The position numbers were made by a program, and so were the translations under genes. The notes beneath the pieces are model-generated. The model made no database searches. It saw only the letters and a program-made list of their open reading frames with translations, and was not told where the DNA came from. Positions 29,224 through 40,590 of a stretch of DNA of 64,000 nt are shown piece by piece. Within the stretch, counting starts at the first letter, position 1; each line of letters begins with the position of its first letter. This DNA comes from Haematococcus lacustris (lineage: Eukaryota; Chlorophyta; Chlorophyceae; Chlamydomonadales; Haematococcaceae): contig JASKMD010000008.1 of assembly GCA_030144725.1 (NCBI GenBank), positions 11,131,344-11,195,343 of the forward strand, read 5' to 3'.

Positions 29224-29878
29224 GTGATTTTTACGCTGCTGTATGCACCATGCTACAGGCCTTGCACGCTGGCAGGCCTTCTCGCCACCCCCGGGTCGTC
29301 GCCGCCACTGCCCGGGTCATCGCCACCGCTTCCGCTGCCGGTTACATACACTTATTTCTGGCCGGCAACAACATGACAACGCAACATAGCTAACTCAACG
29401 TCAAACAAGAGGTTGCCTGTGGCCCACAGTGTGGGTAATCTCGCTCAGCTACAATACAACTGAAGCGTCCTCGGTCGCACCCTTGATGACCACAAACCCC
29501 ACACCGATAGCACGTTCCCCTCCAAATACCACTGACGACGATGAGCCGGACAATGATAGGTCTTACACCTCCAATGAGCTACATGAGCGTGGACATAAGC
29601 CAACAAAGCTGCATAACAGAGCATAACATGACAGTGACAGCTTGCTAGTGTCACCGCTGACATGTTCAGGCCTAGGTCAGCATCTCAACCCTCCCTAGAG
29701 CCTACATCGCAGTGGACCATTAGGGACTTAGGATTCCCACAGCGCACTCTTCTGGAGAGGTTTTCCACAGCTTGTTTTCACGGCTCCCGCACCATGCTCA
29801 CATATATGTCCCAATCCCCCAAGACCCCAGTTAACCCGCTGGGTGAAATGTCAACCTAACTGCCTAACTCATCACCAT
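29224..29878. other. Spacer without gene
   Basis: Contains a short segment (ctagagcctacatcgcagtgg, 29695-29715) that recurs nearly unchanged at 37878-37898. No coding exon supported. Confidence 0.5.
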
Positions 29879-31605
29879 CTACTTGTTTCCTTTTACAAGA
29901 TCTCGCTTGCCTGCCAGCTGTGGCCTGGATTTTGGCTGTGCTTTCATCTTTCTCGCCTGCGCCTTGGCCATGCCCGCCATGCGGCTGGCTCGTGCCACAC
30001 TCTCTGCTTCTGCACACGCACACATCCAGCAGGTGCTACTGGTAAGCACAGCTTGCACACAACACAACAGCTTGCTCTGCACAGCTGTGCCTTGGTGCCT
30101 TCATGCCAGCACCCAAGGAGCCATGACACCATGCCCAGCCCCAGTAACATGATGGCATGCATCGCAGCTGTCTGACCCAGTACAGTGGAACACCCTGCAC
30201 CACACATTGCGCTACAGCCATGCCACACACCGCACCCATCACCAGCACCGTGCATGCTTGCCTACGATCCAACAGGGACGAGGATATGGCTTGACTCACA
30301 CATCACCAGGCACCCAACTCCTGCCCTCCCTCCCTCCTCCACATGAGAAAAAGCCATACCTGCCAGCTCGACCTCGTACAGTGTCTTGTCCAAAGTGTCC
30401 CACTCTGTGGCCAGGGTCTTGCGGTTGAGGGGTGCCTTGCTGAGGCTGCGCTTGATCAGTGTGTCCAGGTCAGGCGCTGCTGTACCCATGCCTCCACGGC
30501 CTGCCTCCCTGCCAGCCCCAGCTGAGGCACCAGAATCCACCTGCCAGGGGCGCTGCACTTGTCGCCGTGGCCCTCCCTGTGACCCCCCCCTGCTGCCCAG
30601 GGGCACAGGGGTAGCTCGGGCAGGAGCCCATGCTGGCGCGGCTGCGGCAGGCAGGCTGCGCACTGGCTGGGAGAGGCTGGGGCGCGCGGCGCTGCCTGGC
30701 TTTGATGGGCTTGCCTGGCTCACTGTAAAGCGTGACTTGGCAGCGGAGCCTGTGGAGCCAGAGACTGCCTGCTCTGCTTTAGCATCTTGCACCGCCTCCC
30801 TGGCTGCAAGCTTCTTGGCATGGTAGCCCTGTGGCAGAGGAGGCCAAATTGTGTGAGTGCTGCACATGGGGTTTGACCATTACAGGGCCGTGTCCCTGTG
30901 CACCCCTTTGGTTGTGCGGTGCGGCGCGGTGCGATACAAGGGAGAGCACCACGTAGCAGAACACCCTTTGGGAAGTTTGTGTGCCTTGCACTGACTAGGC
31001 AGGCTAACCCCAGGGCTGAGGCAAAGAGGCTTGCGCACCTCAATCTTTGAAAGCTCCTTCTTAGCTTCCAGCAGGAGTTCCTCTGTTGTTTGGCCTACTT
31101 TGGTGAACAGGATATGCCGGCCATTGATGCCCACCAGCTGTGCATTGGCTTGCTCTGCCATCGTATGTGCCATGGCCTCCACTTCACTCCTAGGCCCATT
31201 CAATTGAACCTTAACAAGGTGGTGAGATGATAGCAAAGCAGCCAAGCTATTGCAGTGGCTGGGCCGGGCACCGCTCTTCCCCAGTTTGAGCAAAGCTCGG
31301 GGTGCACTGCTCCACACTGATGCCTCCTGTTGTGCATCAAGCCCTAAGCTCTGGACGGTGGTGGACAGGGCCTTGGCCTGCAGGTCAATACAAGCAAGCA
31401 TGTGAAGGGCCTGTGCCATGGGAGCAGGGCAGCCGCGCGTCCAGCACTCGGAGGTGCCGACCTGTGAAAAGGCGGTAGGTCCTACGTCCGTGGAGTGTTG
31501 CTGTTCAGGTAGGAGGCACCGGCATCGCGAGGCAAGCCGCAAGGAAGGAGCGGCGGGGGCTTTGATGCTTTGTACGCCTGCTGCGCTAGCTCTGTAGTTC
31601 AGCAT
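29879..31605 (-). CDS. CRM-domain (YhbY/CRS1-like) RNA-binding protein
   Basis: Three exons with agreeing phases: 31605-31039, 30828-30360 and 30009-29879, giving 388 residues. The CRM fold is visible at about residues 95-165: ALLKLGKSGARPSHCNSLAA, SSHHLVKVQLNGPRSEVEAM and QLVGINGRHILFTKVG. This corresponds to the KhbY-type GxxG loop region and the LVxxxGR...LF strand. The first 50 residues are Ser/Ala/Arg rich and acidic-poor, consistent with an organelle transit peptide. In plants CRM proteins assist splicing of organelle group II introns or ribosome assembly. The second half is low-complexity with a Lys/Ala-rich C-terminus (MAKAQARKMKAQPK). Function beyond RNA binding is inferred. Confidence 0.82.
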
Positions 31606-31836
31606 GACGATGCAGAGTCCATTGGCATATACTTGGGTCGAGGACAACTTTCACTTGAAAAAGTGGCATTTAACTCCTCCCACACACCTTCGTATCTAAG
31701 AGTGCAGTCACAACAAGCGAAGGCAATTCCCCAAAAGGCGCTATCTGCAATTTGAACTGTCGGTACCTATACCTACAACAGCCGGCACCTAATTCTGATG
31801 TTAGCAAGAGCTTAAGCACTGCCTAGGTCACACATA

Positions 31837-33030
31837 CTACTGTGCTACAGGCTGCTGGGCTTGGGCCTTGAGTGCTTGGTCACGCAGCTTCTTGAAGTCC
31901 AATGCTGGGTACACCTTGCCCTTGGCAGGAGCCGCCCCTCGGTGTGGCCACCTGCACAGCTCCAGTGGGCGCCATGGGGCCTCCCCAATGCGCTGGAGGT
32001 TGAGGGCTGCGTTGCAGTCCCTGTCCACCCATTTGCCAATGTCCCCAGGGGTGGCCTGGGCCAGCTTGAGGCACCACATGAGCCCCTGCACTGGCGCCTC
32101 AAACCGCTTGCTCCAGGCTGACCGCAACAAGCGGTGCTGCACCTGACCTTCAGGCCTAGTGGGCTTGCTGCGGTCCAGCCCCGCCTCACAGGGCTGGGGG
32201 CTGTTCATAGCTGAGCTGACCCTGCTGGTGCGGAACCCATCCACTGTTACCACTTTGCCAGGCAGCCTGTCTGTCGGCCTGCCCCTGTTGGGCCTCTCCA
32301 CCACCTTGCGGCAGGCCTGCAGCACGGCCTTGGCCCCCACCCACCCCGGGTGCCAATGCCTGCGTTGCCAAAGAACACCACCAGCTGCTTGCGTGTCTCT
32401 CACCACTGTAGGGACATTGAGGCCTGCCTCCTCCTCGAACTGCAGGGCACACAAGGCACACAATGTGCGTGACATACTTGAGAGGACAGGGGACATGGCA
32501 CCTAGCAGGTCACATGTGTGGGGGTCATCAACCCCTGGCCCTGCCCCTCCCCCCCTATCCTTGGCACTCTCACCTTTTTGACGTAGCGCTCCAGGACCTT
32601 CTCTTGCGCGCCGTACAGCCTCATCCTTTGCTCTGCCCACTTGGGATGCAGGTAATCCCCCCACACTGCATCCCAGGTGGCCAGGGTGACGGCCACATGC
32701 CGCTGGATGGCCACCTGGGAGGTGCTTGCTGGGGTGGCTGCTGCCAGGTGCTGCAACTCGAGCTTGATGTTGTCATTCCACCGCTGCAGCTCCTGAGTGT
32801 TGCGGCGAGCCTGGATCAGGCCGCTGTCATGCTGCACCTGGCTCCTGGTCAGCTTGCTGCTGTGGAAGCTTTCCAGGCAGCCATCCTCATCCCACACACC
32901 CAAGGCTGCGCTGACTGCTTGGATGGCGCCGGGGTCCAACCCCATGCCATCTGAGTGGCTGGGTCAAACTGGAACGCCCGCTTGTCAGCCAGGCCGCTGC
33001 CTATGTCAGCTGCTGCTGCTGTTAGAGGTG
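31837..33030 (-). pseudogene. TnpB/Fanzor-like nuclease relic with RuvC-I, -II and -III regions
   Basis: The upstream exon (to 32574) contains FQFDPATQ, then LDPGAIQAVSAALGVWDEDG, the DPG-type RuvC-I motif. It continues KLTRSQVQHDSG and KWAEQRMRLYGAQEKVLERY, and ends at AAG|GTGAGA. After acceptor 32440-32442 come FEEEAGLNVPT, KQLVVFFGNAGIGTRGG (in a shifted frame), VDGFRTSRVSSAMN, WVDRDCNAALNLQRIGE and the stop at 31837. At least three frame breaks occur: one before DPG and two compensating ones around 32345-32395. No N-terminal half was found. As in the 22-25 kb copy, the CxxC zinc ribbon is missing. It belongs to a related but distinct subfamily (tail QQPVAQ). Confidence 0.75.
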
Positions 33031-33119
33031 TCTGCTGCTGGGCTGCTGCCAGAAGGGCCTGCTACTGGGCCAGAGGCCAGGGAACTTGCCACCAGGGATG
33101 GGGGTTGCTCTCATCAAGG

Positions 33120-34298
33120 GTTCAGCGATGGAGCTATCATGACGGAGCTGTAGTCAAAGGAGATTACTCACTGGCAACACCCTGTTCAATATTGACTTGT
33201 GGAGTTTCTTCTGCACGTGAGCATTGCGGTGCTCTTGCTCCACTGTTGCTCAAGTACTTAGGCATACATTTTACTCCCAGCGCCACCCCTGCCTTTGCTG
33301 CCACTCATATGAGGGTTGGCATGTTCCTCGCCATGCGCCAGGCATGCAACCGTGCTAGGGAGTATGGGGTCCTCAGGATCCGTATGCCCTGTGTCACCTC
33401 ATCAGAGCGTCCGTGCTCCCCTTAGGGCTGTATGGCAGCCAGGTATGGGGCACTGCATTCCTTGGGCACGGTATGCAGCTCTACGACCCAGTGCAAACAC
33501 GCATGCTCAGCTTTCTCAGGTTTGCTGCCAGGGTACGCAGCTCAGTGTCAGGCCTAATGGTGCTGCATGAGTTGGGGCAGCTGCCCCTCCAGCTTTACTG
33601 GCTTAGGGCTGCGTGCAAGCTCTGGAACACTGCCAAACTATCCCACAGCGACCTGCTAATGAGGGTGATCAAGGCAGATGTGGAGTTAGGCAGGAGGTGC
33701 CAGGCCAGCTGGAGTGCTCAGTTCCAGCTTGCCGCCAGAGAGCTGATGGGGGGTGAGTTCACCTTGAGCCCGGACATGGTCCTAGGCACCAAGGCTATGG
33801 AAGTCAAGTGGCTCGAGAGGTGGGGGAGGCGTTGGAGTGGGTTTGAGGGAGACCCTAGACTGCCTGAGACGATACATCGGAAGAGATGCTCGTATGCTGC
33901 ATGGTTCAAGCATGGGGACGGCATTGGCATCAATCTCACACCTGCTAAACAGACAGCTCTCTACACGAGCTTGACGCACGAGCTTGACTAGGTTCAGGTT
34001 AGGCAACAGCAGTTTGGAGGTGGAGAAGGCTCGGTTTGGGGGGGTTACTTTCACTGATCGCACATGCACAAGATGCACAGAGGGGGTAGTGGATGACGCC
34101 ATGCATTTCATCTTTGAGTGCACTGCCACGAGTTCCATCAGGCAGCAGGCGGAGTTTGCCATGACTTTCCAGAACAATAATGAGAACTTGCATGACTTCA
34201 TGTTGAGCCCATGTGCACCTTTGTTTGTGCACCTTGCTTTGAAGTGCGTTACAGAAATTCCCGAACCCCTAGAGGTGGAGGGCGGCCAAGCAGCCTAA
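33120..34298 (+). pseudogene. 5'-truncated LINE: reverse transcriptase tail and CCHC zinc knuckle
   Basis: Starts within the RT-to-tail region (KYLGIHFTPSATPAFAATHM) and shifts frame near 33415. It continues LLPLGLYGSQVWGTAFLGH, typical of the post-RT region of L1/RTE-like elements. After another shift near 33985 comes FGGVTFTDRTCTRCTEG...DAMHFIFEC, a CxxC-x8-H-x4-C knuckle. It ends ALKCVTEIPEPLEVEGG followed by a gtgtaagcc tail. A second copy of that 3' end is at 46383-46475. Confidence 0.82.
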
Positions 34299-34299
34299 C

Positions 34300-35279
34300 G
34301 GCTGACGGCTTAAGCGGTGTAAGCCACATCATTCGAGCGAACACCTGCAGGGCAACCCACATTCCAGGCCAGCAACTGAGTCCTCAGCCAGCAGTCTTCT
34401 TCATAATCCCCCTTCCCTATCTTCCTATCCCCTGTCCGGGTGTGAGGTTTGTGGTCATCAAGGGTGCGTTGCGAAGCAGTTGCATACAGTTGCATTGTAG
34501 CTGAGTGAGATTACCCACGGTCAGACATGTTGTTCCATGTTGGATGATTTAAGTTTGTCTGCACATGAGCATCCTACGTAAGAGGCATCCGTGTAAGAGG
34601 CATGCTACGACTTCACCCGAGCATCCTATAACTCACATGTGTAGTATGAGCACAACACTAAATCCTACATGACTGGCACCTGACCTGATATTGTCACCCT
34701 CTCACAACCATGCAGCGAGGACGTGTTGGCTGCGCTGGAAGCCAGTTGTTTTGCCCGGTAAGTACCTGTTTCCCTGCTCCCACCCCTTCTTAATTGTGGA
34801 GCGTTAGACGTTGGAATGAAACACATGCCCTTATGTAAGCAACAGCTTGTTGAGTAGCTGGTGCACACATCACTGTGCTACAGGCTGCTGGACCTGGGCC
34901 TTTGGTGCTCGGTCAACCAGATCAGCCAATCTAGCAAAAAAAAAGTGATTCAGGTCCAGCGTCTTTAAACACCTTTACCACACACAATGTTGTCCAAGCA
35001 CATCTGGCCTAGACAGCTGTGCCAGGAGTGTACGTGATAGAGAACTGTCCGGTCTGCGTCACATCACGTCATCTGAAGCTGACATGGGTATCCATGTGCA
35101 GAACCATGGGAGCATATAATCTGCCTTGCCCTTGTCTCTTGCCTGTGCACTGTAAACACCAGTGGGGCCTGCTTCACCATGGCGATGTGCTGTCAGCAGG
35201 ATGGTGCTAGCTGCGTTGCCAGCTCTAAGCCGGACAGCTACACGCAGACAAGGTGTCACCTCTTGCCCAGTTGTCAGCG
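34300..35279. other. Spacer downstream of LINE tail and TIM17
   Basis: Apart from the Fanzor fragment at 34862-34918 and a run of nine A (about 34938) no gene or RNA is recognisable. Confidence 0.5.
34862..34918 (-). pseudogene. Extreme 3' end of a Fanzor-like gene (solo fragment)
   Basis: Minus strand reads DLVDRAPKAQVQQPVAQ to stop, matching the last codons of the relic at 31837-33030. Nothing upstream is preserved. Confidence 0.7.
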
Positions 35280-36131
35280 CTAGGAACGGAAACCTGGGTC
35301 TGTCTTGAACTCTGCTGAGAATTCCGGCGGGGGTGGGGGTGGGGCAAAGGGGTCCACCTTGCTGGCAGAGTCTGCAGGCTGTGCTGCCTGGTTGCCCCCA
35401 CCAAACATGGATGACCACCAGCTGCCACCTGAATTGCTGGCAGCAGAATCTGCTGGAGTTGGCGGCATGCTGCTGTTGCTACTGCTGCTAAAGTCTGGGA
35501 GGCTGGTGGGGGTGGAGAAGGCTGAGGCCGCATCAAGGCTGGTAGGGCCTGAAGATGGAGTAGGGGCAGCTGTAGGCGGGGGCTGAAAGGGCACACCCGG
35601 CGGCGCTGGTGATGACATCTTGTTGATGGCAATGCCCAACCCCTCAATGAGGGCTAGGAGCACCCCCCCGAATGCGGCACTCTTGGCAGCACTTTTGAGT
35701 CCAAAACGCAATTGTAGGAAGCCACCTGTCAAGGCCCCAGCTGCGATAGCATTCCAGGGGTCTTCCTGCGTTAGGAAATATAAGGCCAGGTGTATTCGCT
35801 GGATGATGCTATGAAAGGACTGCCCAAACCAAGCCTTACACACCTTTTTGCGGACGTATTGGAGAGAGCAGTCGAAACAGGAGAAGGCAAGGCCCCAGTT
35901 TGCAAAGCTACCTCCAAGCCTGGGCGACTCCTTCCGGAGGCTTTCTAATGCCCCTCGGACGCGGAAACCTGGCGGCGAGTTCCGCATGCCCCTGATGAAA
36001 TGCCAAGCACCCCCTCCCACAGCACCCATCGCGAAGGCCCCGCCAATATCATCGAGGATGCGGTCCGGGCAGGGCTCGCGTTGGTGCTCCATCATGGGTT
36101 GCTGTTGCTGAGGGGGAGGGGGCGCAGCCAT
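35280..36131 (-). CDS. TIM17: TIM17, TIM23-complex channel subunit
   Basis: Mitochondrial inner-membrane protein of the presequence translocase. Two exons, 36131-35844 and 35765-35280, give 257 residues; the intron has donor AAG|GTGTGT and acceptor GCAG. The core shows REPCPDRILDDIGGAFAMGA, GGGAWHFIRGMRNSP, FANWGLAFSCFDCSLQYVRK, EDPWNAIAAGALTGGFLQLR and FGGVLLALIEGLGIAINK. These are the four membrane segments and PRAT signature of the Tim17/22/23 family. The N-terminus has a Pro/Gln-rich leader before MEHQREPCPDRI, so a later ATG (36095 or 36092) is possible. A Pro/Ser-rich C-terminal extension of about 110 residues is longer than in yeast or animals. Confidence 0.95.
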   Translation of the reverse strand: MAAPPPPQQQQPMMEHQREPCPDRILDDIGGAFAMGAVGGGAWHFIRGMRNSPPGFRVRGALESLRKESPRLGGSFANWGLAFSCFDCSLQYVRKKVCKAWFGQSFHSIIQRIHLALYFLTQEDPWNAIAAGALTGGFLQLRFGLKSAAKSAAFGGVLLALIEGLGIAINKMSSPAPPGVPFQPPPTAAPTPSSGPTSLDAASAFSTPTSLPDFSSSSNSSMPPTPADSAASNSGGSWWSSMFGGGNQAAQPADSASKVDPFAPPPPPPEFSAEFKTDPGFRS

Positions 36132-36221
36132 GCTTGCTATTCCGTAGAGAGCGCGAGGGGCGGCAACGGTAGGTTGCTGTTCGATGATTGCAAACCAAGG
36201 ATCCCCATGTCTCCATGGCAC

Positions 36222-36938
36222 TCAACAAGTTTTCAACCCTACAGCCCTCATGCTACACCAAAACAAAGCATGAGATGCAATGAAACACAGCCTGTAAGCA
36301 TGGCACTTTGCAGTGCATAGCAGGCACAACAATGCACGCCCGTGCCTCAGTGCATCAGCCATAAAGCCCATCAGCTATCCAAGCTCCGCCCCCATCATTG
36401 TGATACAAATGTTTTAGGCACAAACGGCGATAGGAGCCTCATTAAGACCACCCACTGAACAACGGCGGATGTTGAGCGCGGCTGACACGTCTCGATCATA
36501 GAACCTGCAGGGGGGTAGTGGGGGAAGCGAAGTCAGGTCATGTGTCATGTCATGTAGGATATGTTCAGGTCGTGCTCATGTGCAGCGTCAGGGCAATGAT
36601 TACCTGATGTTGATGGTAGTTATTGATCATGACTTCTTCTGATGCGGAGTTACTGTGCCTTGCTGAACACTGACCGCGGCCACATGTCGATGCTCACATG
36701 TATAAAAAACAGTTTTGGAAACAACAGTTGACCGCCGCGCGAATAGTACAGCTACTGATTGTCGCCTACCTATAAGCTTCGACTCCTCCCGGCTCGCGGC
36801 CCTCTTGTTGGTGCCCTCACCCCTTCTGGGTTTTCTATGAGCATTCCCGCTTACCCACATTTGCCTATGGTATCCCAGATAGATGCCATAACTTGCCGGA
36901 CGCGTTGCGGTTAACGTTGGCGCGGCACCGGTGCAAGG
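36222..36938. other. Spacer between TIM17 and TKI1-like gene
   Basis: Presumed promoter region of both divergently transcribed genes (807 bp between start codons). No other feature recognised. Confidence 0.5.
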
Positions 36939-38658
36939 ATGCGGTCTTATTATCCCGTTATCTCCTCCAGCAAGTCCAAGAGGGGCAACGGCAAAGCTCT
37001 CGCAGAGGTGGGCCGGTGGGGCTCTTACCCTCGTTTGCCCAGCACTCAACGCCGCTGACTTACGCAGTACCTAGGCATCGAGAAAAGTAAACCCAGAAGC
37101 CTGTCGACACACGGGCTGGTGTTGGCTGGTGTTTGCAGGCTTCCACAGATGAACAGCAGGAGTTGACTGCGGGTGAAGTTACAGGTAGGTCAAGTGATGC
37201 CGCTAGGCGCGGTCTGTCGAGCTTCAACGAGTTGACCTTCAATACATCACTGCCGCGCAGCCCCTGGCATAGCTCAGCAAACGCTTTCAGCGAGCATAGC
37301 GAAGCGCCGGCTAACGAGCGAGTTGGGGACAGGTCTGGCCCTGGGGGCACCAATTCCTGGGAACCCCGAAGGGATGTCCCAGGAGCAGGGCCAGGCTTTT
37401 GTCCAGACCCCAGCTGGTGGTCAGACTGCGGAGCTGGCAGACAACAGAGTGGTGTTGTGGCTGGAGCCATACGACACGGTGTCACAGCAGGCTGTGGAAG
37501 GATCACACAACATGGCCATCACCAGGGTCGCCACAACGTAAGTGGTGATGTGCAGCATGCGGTGACATGCTGATCATTAAGTAACTATTCCAGCAAGCAA
37601 ACACATCGATTCACGCATGCGTGTGCAGGCAGCGGAAGGGTCTACGATCCATGGTTGAATACTACAGCGCGAGGTGGAGCAACAACAGCAACAGCCCCCA
37701 GCAGGTTGTCCTCCATGCCATTGCTGCGGATAAGCAAGCTGTCACGTATGGCCCTCTTATAAACAAGCGACTGAAGGTGGGCACTAGCCATGTGCAGGTT
37801 GCTGACAGGAAGTTTATGCAGCTTGTGGCCACCAGCCCTCGTGACAGAAGGCAAACAGGGCAGCACCTTACCCTCACTAGAGCCTACATCGGAGTGGACC
37901 ACTAGGGATCACTACGCTCAGTGTTTTGGCTATGTGGAGTTATGTTCCCAGGCACATATCCTTGTGTTTACGTTTCTATCATAGCTGAGGCAAACAGGGC
38001 AGCATGAACTCAGTGATGTGACTGTTGTCGTCAAGTTGAGGTCTAAGCTGTGCAGTAAGACGAGTTCATCAATGCAAATCAGGCGCATCAATGTTGCCTG
38101 ATGCTCACGATGTAATGTTGATGATGAAGACTGACCTGCATTCAAGTCACTGCCCCCCTGCCCCTGCTTCTGAATGTCTTTTAACAGGTTGCCGATGTTC
38201 TACTTGCTATGGGGCATCCTGCCAAGGTAGTGCTCCGCTACCAGCTGCTACCTCCAGCTGGCCAGGCTGAGGCGCAGTGTGCAGCACAGCCCCTAGCGGA
38301 GGTGGCTCCTCAGCAGCACAGCGCGCAATTGGTGGAAGACACAAGGCAGCAGCCACGGCCACAAGACGCAGCTAAGGCAAGTGTGTTCACAGGTTACGGC
38401 AGCTTGCAAGCCAGCCAATGCCTATGCTTGTCAGGCGCATAAATCACCTCTGGCTGCAATGCACAGCAGTGCATATGAGCTGATTGGCTTCTCAACCTGT
38501 TGGGTTAGGTCTCAGTAGACCTTCTGGCAGTGTATCTCACACAAGTCATGCTTTTGCACTGTTTATACGACACTGACATGGCCTCTGTCTACCAACAGCT
38601 GCTGATTGCCTCTTTGGGTGACCTTGCTGCTGTCAAATTGCCCTGTCAGCATGTGTGT
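36939..38658 (+). CDS. TSL-kinase-interacting protein 1 / Cramped-like protein (partial, runs into assembly gap)
   Basis: Proposed exons: 36939-37007, 37140-37185, 37291-37537, 37629-37776, 38188-38376, and one starting near 38600 and cut by the N run. All phases agree; the fourth intron ends ttttaacag and the fifth has a GC donor (AAG|GCAAGT). The protein reads VVLWLEPYDTVSQQAVEGS, TTQRKGLRSMVEYYSARW, ITYGPLI-like TYGPLINKRLK, VADVLLAMGHPAKVVLRYQL. The pattern (VxLxLxPxD, then K-x-x-S-x-V-x-H/Y-x-x-x-x-W, then DVxxxxGxPxxxxLRY) is that of plant TKI1 and the C-terminal part of animal Cramped proteins. No SANT domain is seen in the part present. Homology is recalled, not searched. Confidence 0.62.
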
Positions 38659-39158
38659 NNNNNNNNNNNNNNNNNNNNNNNNNNNNNNNNNNNNNNNNNN
38701 NNNNNNNNNNNNNNNNNNNNNNNNNNNNNNNNNNNNNNNNNNNNNNNNNNNNNNNNNNNNNNNNNNNNNNNNNNNNNNNNNNNNNNNNNNNNNNNNNNNN
38801 NNNNNNNNNNNNNNNNNNNNNNNNNNNNNNNNNNNNNNNNNNNNNNNNNNNNNNNNNNNNNNNNNNNNNNNNNNNNNNNNNNNNNNNNNNNNNNNNNNNN
38901 NNNNNNNNNNNNNNNNNNNNNNNNNNNNNNNNNNNNNNNNNNNNNNNNNNNNNNNNNNNNNNNNNNNNNNNNNNNNNNNNNNNNNNNNNNNNNNNNNNNN
39001 NNNNNNNNNNNNNNNNNNNNNNNNNNNNNNNNNNNNNNNNNNNNNNNNNNNNNNNNNNNNNNNNNNNNNNNNNNNNNNNNNNNNNNNNNNNNNNNNNNNN
39101 NNNNNNNNNNNNNNNNNNNNNNNNNNNNNNNNNNNNNNNNNNNNNNNNNNNNNNNNNN
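38659..39158. other. Assembly gap (500 N)
   Basis: Run of exactly 500 N, probably a scaffold join of arbitrary length. It interrupts the TKI1/Cramped-like gene. Confidence 0.99.
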
Positions 39159-39420
39159 GGGGGACAGGCAGGCTGAGGGCGGGAGGCAAGGGTGTACAGG
39201 CAGGCTGGGGTGCGATGCATGGGGTACAGGCAGGCTGGGGTGCGATGCGAGCAGATGTGACGCGAGTAGAGGCGGTTGCACATGCCATTGCAGGGTCAGA
39301 GGCAGGGGCCTTGCTGTACCCAGCGGTTTAAGGCCAACAACAGCACGACAAAACTGTGGGAAAAACAGTGTGACAGAGATGTGAGGGTCAGGGCGGTTGC
39401 ACCGGGACACGGGGACTCAC

Positions 39421-39975
39421 CGGGTCTATCACCACCACCTCCTCCGTCACCTCCTCCGTCACCAGCTCGGGCTCTACCAGGGTGGCTGCGGCTGATGCGG
39501 CCAGTTGTGACGCTTCCGACCCCTCCGCTGGCTGCTCAACTGCAAACAGGCGGGCAGACGGCAAACCTGGCTGAGGCCACGCGGCTGGGCTGGGCTGGGT
39601 AGGGCTGGGTGGGCTGGGTGGGCTGGGCAGGGCTGTGTGGGCTGGTATAGCACCCATGAGAGATGGGAGATCCCAACCCCCATGAGGCGTGGGAATCCAG
39701 GTTGCTTTACATTACATTCGGCATTCCACATCTTGTCGTCACCGTGGTTGCATAGGGCCACGGCTGGCTAGGCTGCAAGGATTACTCCACACAGCCCAAT
39801 AACACTATTTTAGCCGGATCTAGTTAGTGGCTGCTAGTGGCTGCTAGTGGCTGCTCAAATGGAGGCCCTAGTGAGGGACAAGGGGGCTGCAAGGCTGTGT
39901 GCGTCTTACCCGCTGGCACAGCCTGTTCCACCTCACTGCCAGTCTCGTCCTCCTCCTCCTCAGAAGTCACCACAA
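39421..39975 (-). CDS. Two exons of an unidentified acidic protein
   Basis: Minus-strand exon 39975-39910 (TSEEEEDETGSEVEQAV) has a CTGCAG acceptor and G|GTAAGA donor. Exon 39566-39421 (LPSARLFAVEQPAEGSEASQ, PELVTEEVTEEVVVIDP) has a CCAG acceptor and CCG|GTGAGT donor. The composition is coding-like and the splice sites are good, but the family is unknown. A retroposon copy (39781-39886) lies in the intron between them. Further exons may lie in the gap or at 40272-40508, where a minus frame reads KNTKATAWIQLFAGKPDGAL. Confidence 0.45.
39781..39886 (+). mobile_element. 5'-truncated retroposon copy with damaged hairpin
   Basis: 106 bp flanked by ctgcaagg (39773-39780 and 39887-39894; gg precedes both). 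The right hairpin arm is replaced by an extra tggctgct unit, so only the left arm remains. Confidence 0.78.
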
Positions 39976-40590
39976 CTGCAGGCAGGCAAACACCAACTGC
40001 CTTGGCTGCAAAGCTTATGGCTGCTGCACGGCGTCATAGCCTCCTCTTCTCTGCTCCGTTCTAGACGAACCACTTTAGCTGTGCCTTGGCTGTGGCATGG
40101 TGAGGTGCCACATGCACCTCATCAGCTTGAACACCCTGACGAGCCTGACATGCTAAAGGTGTAGTGTATGGTAGGGAGGGAAGGCGGCAGTGGTAATAGG
40201 AATGCCAGTACAATTGACCTACCGACCTGCAGCTTTCCGTGCTTGCACGCGTATGCGAGCGGCACGTTCCACTATCCTAACTGGTAAGCAGTGGCTTGGG
40301 TGGAGCTGAGGTCTGAGCGCGCCGCATCGGCTCGAGGTCCGATATCGGAGCAACATCGGCGGCTCGACGCTTGTATCCCGTCTACCAACTGACTAGTGGC
40401 TTTTGACCATCGCGGCTTCTTTAACGCTCCATCGGGCTTTCCCGCGAATAATTGAATCCATGCTGTTGCTTTTGTGTTTTTCACTCGCCCATCGCTCGTT
40501 GCCAACACCTGCCAGGGATGACATAGTGTCTCTGATTTAGGCCCCTATGGTCCTGCATCGCAATCTCCCACCCGGCGGCATCAAGGTACA

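Noticed and set aside
30386..30826. Plus-strand frame opposite the CRM gene exon 2
   Set aside because: Shadow of a coding exon whose splice phases and family motifs are on the minus strand.
11596..36131. Functional cluster of mitochondrial import genes (PAM16 and TIM17)
   Set aside because: The two genes lie 23 kb apart with unrelated genes and transposons between them; coincidence is the simpler reading.
38530..39410. Open frames crossing the N run
   Set aside because: They exist only because N is read as any residue.
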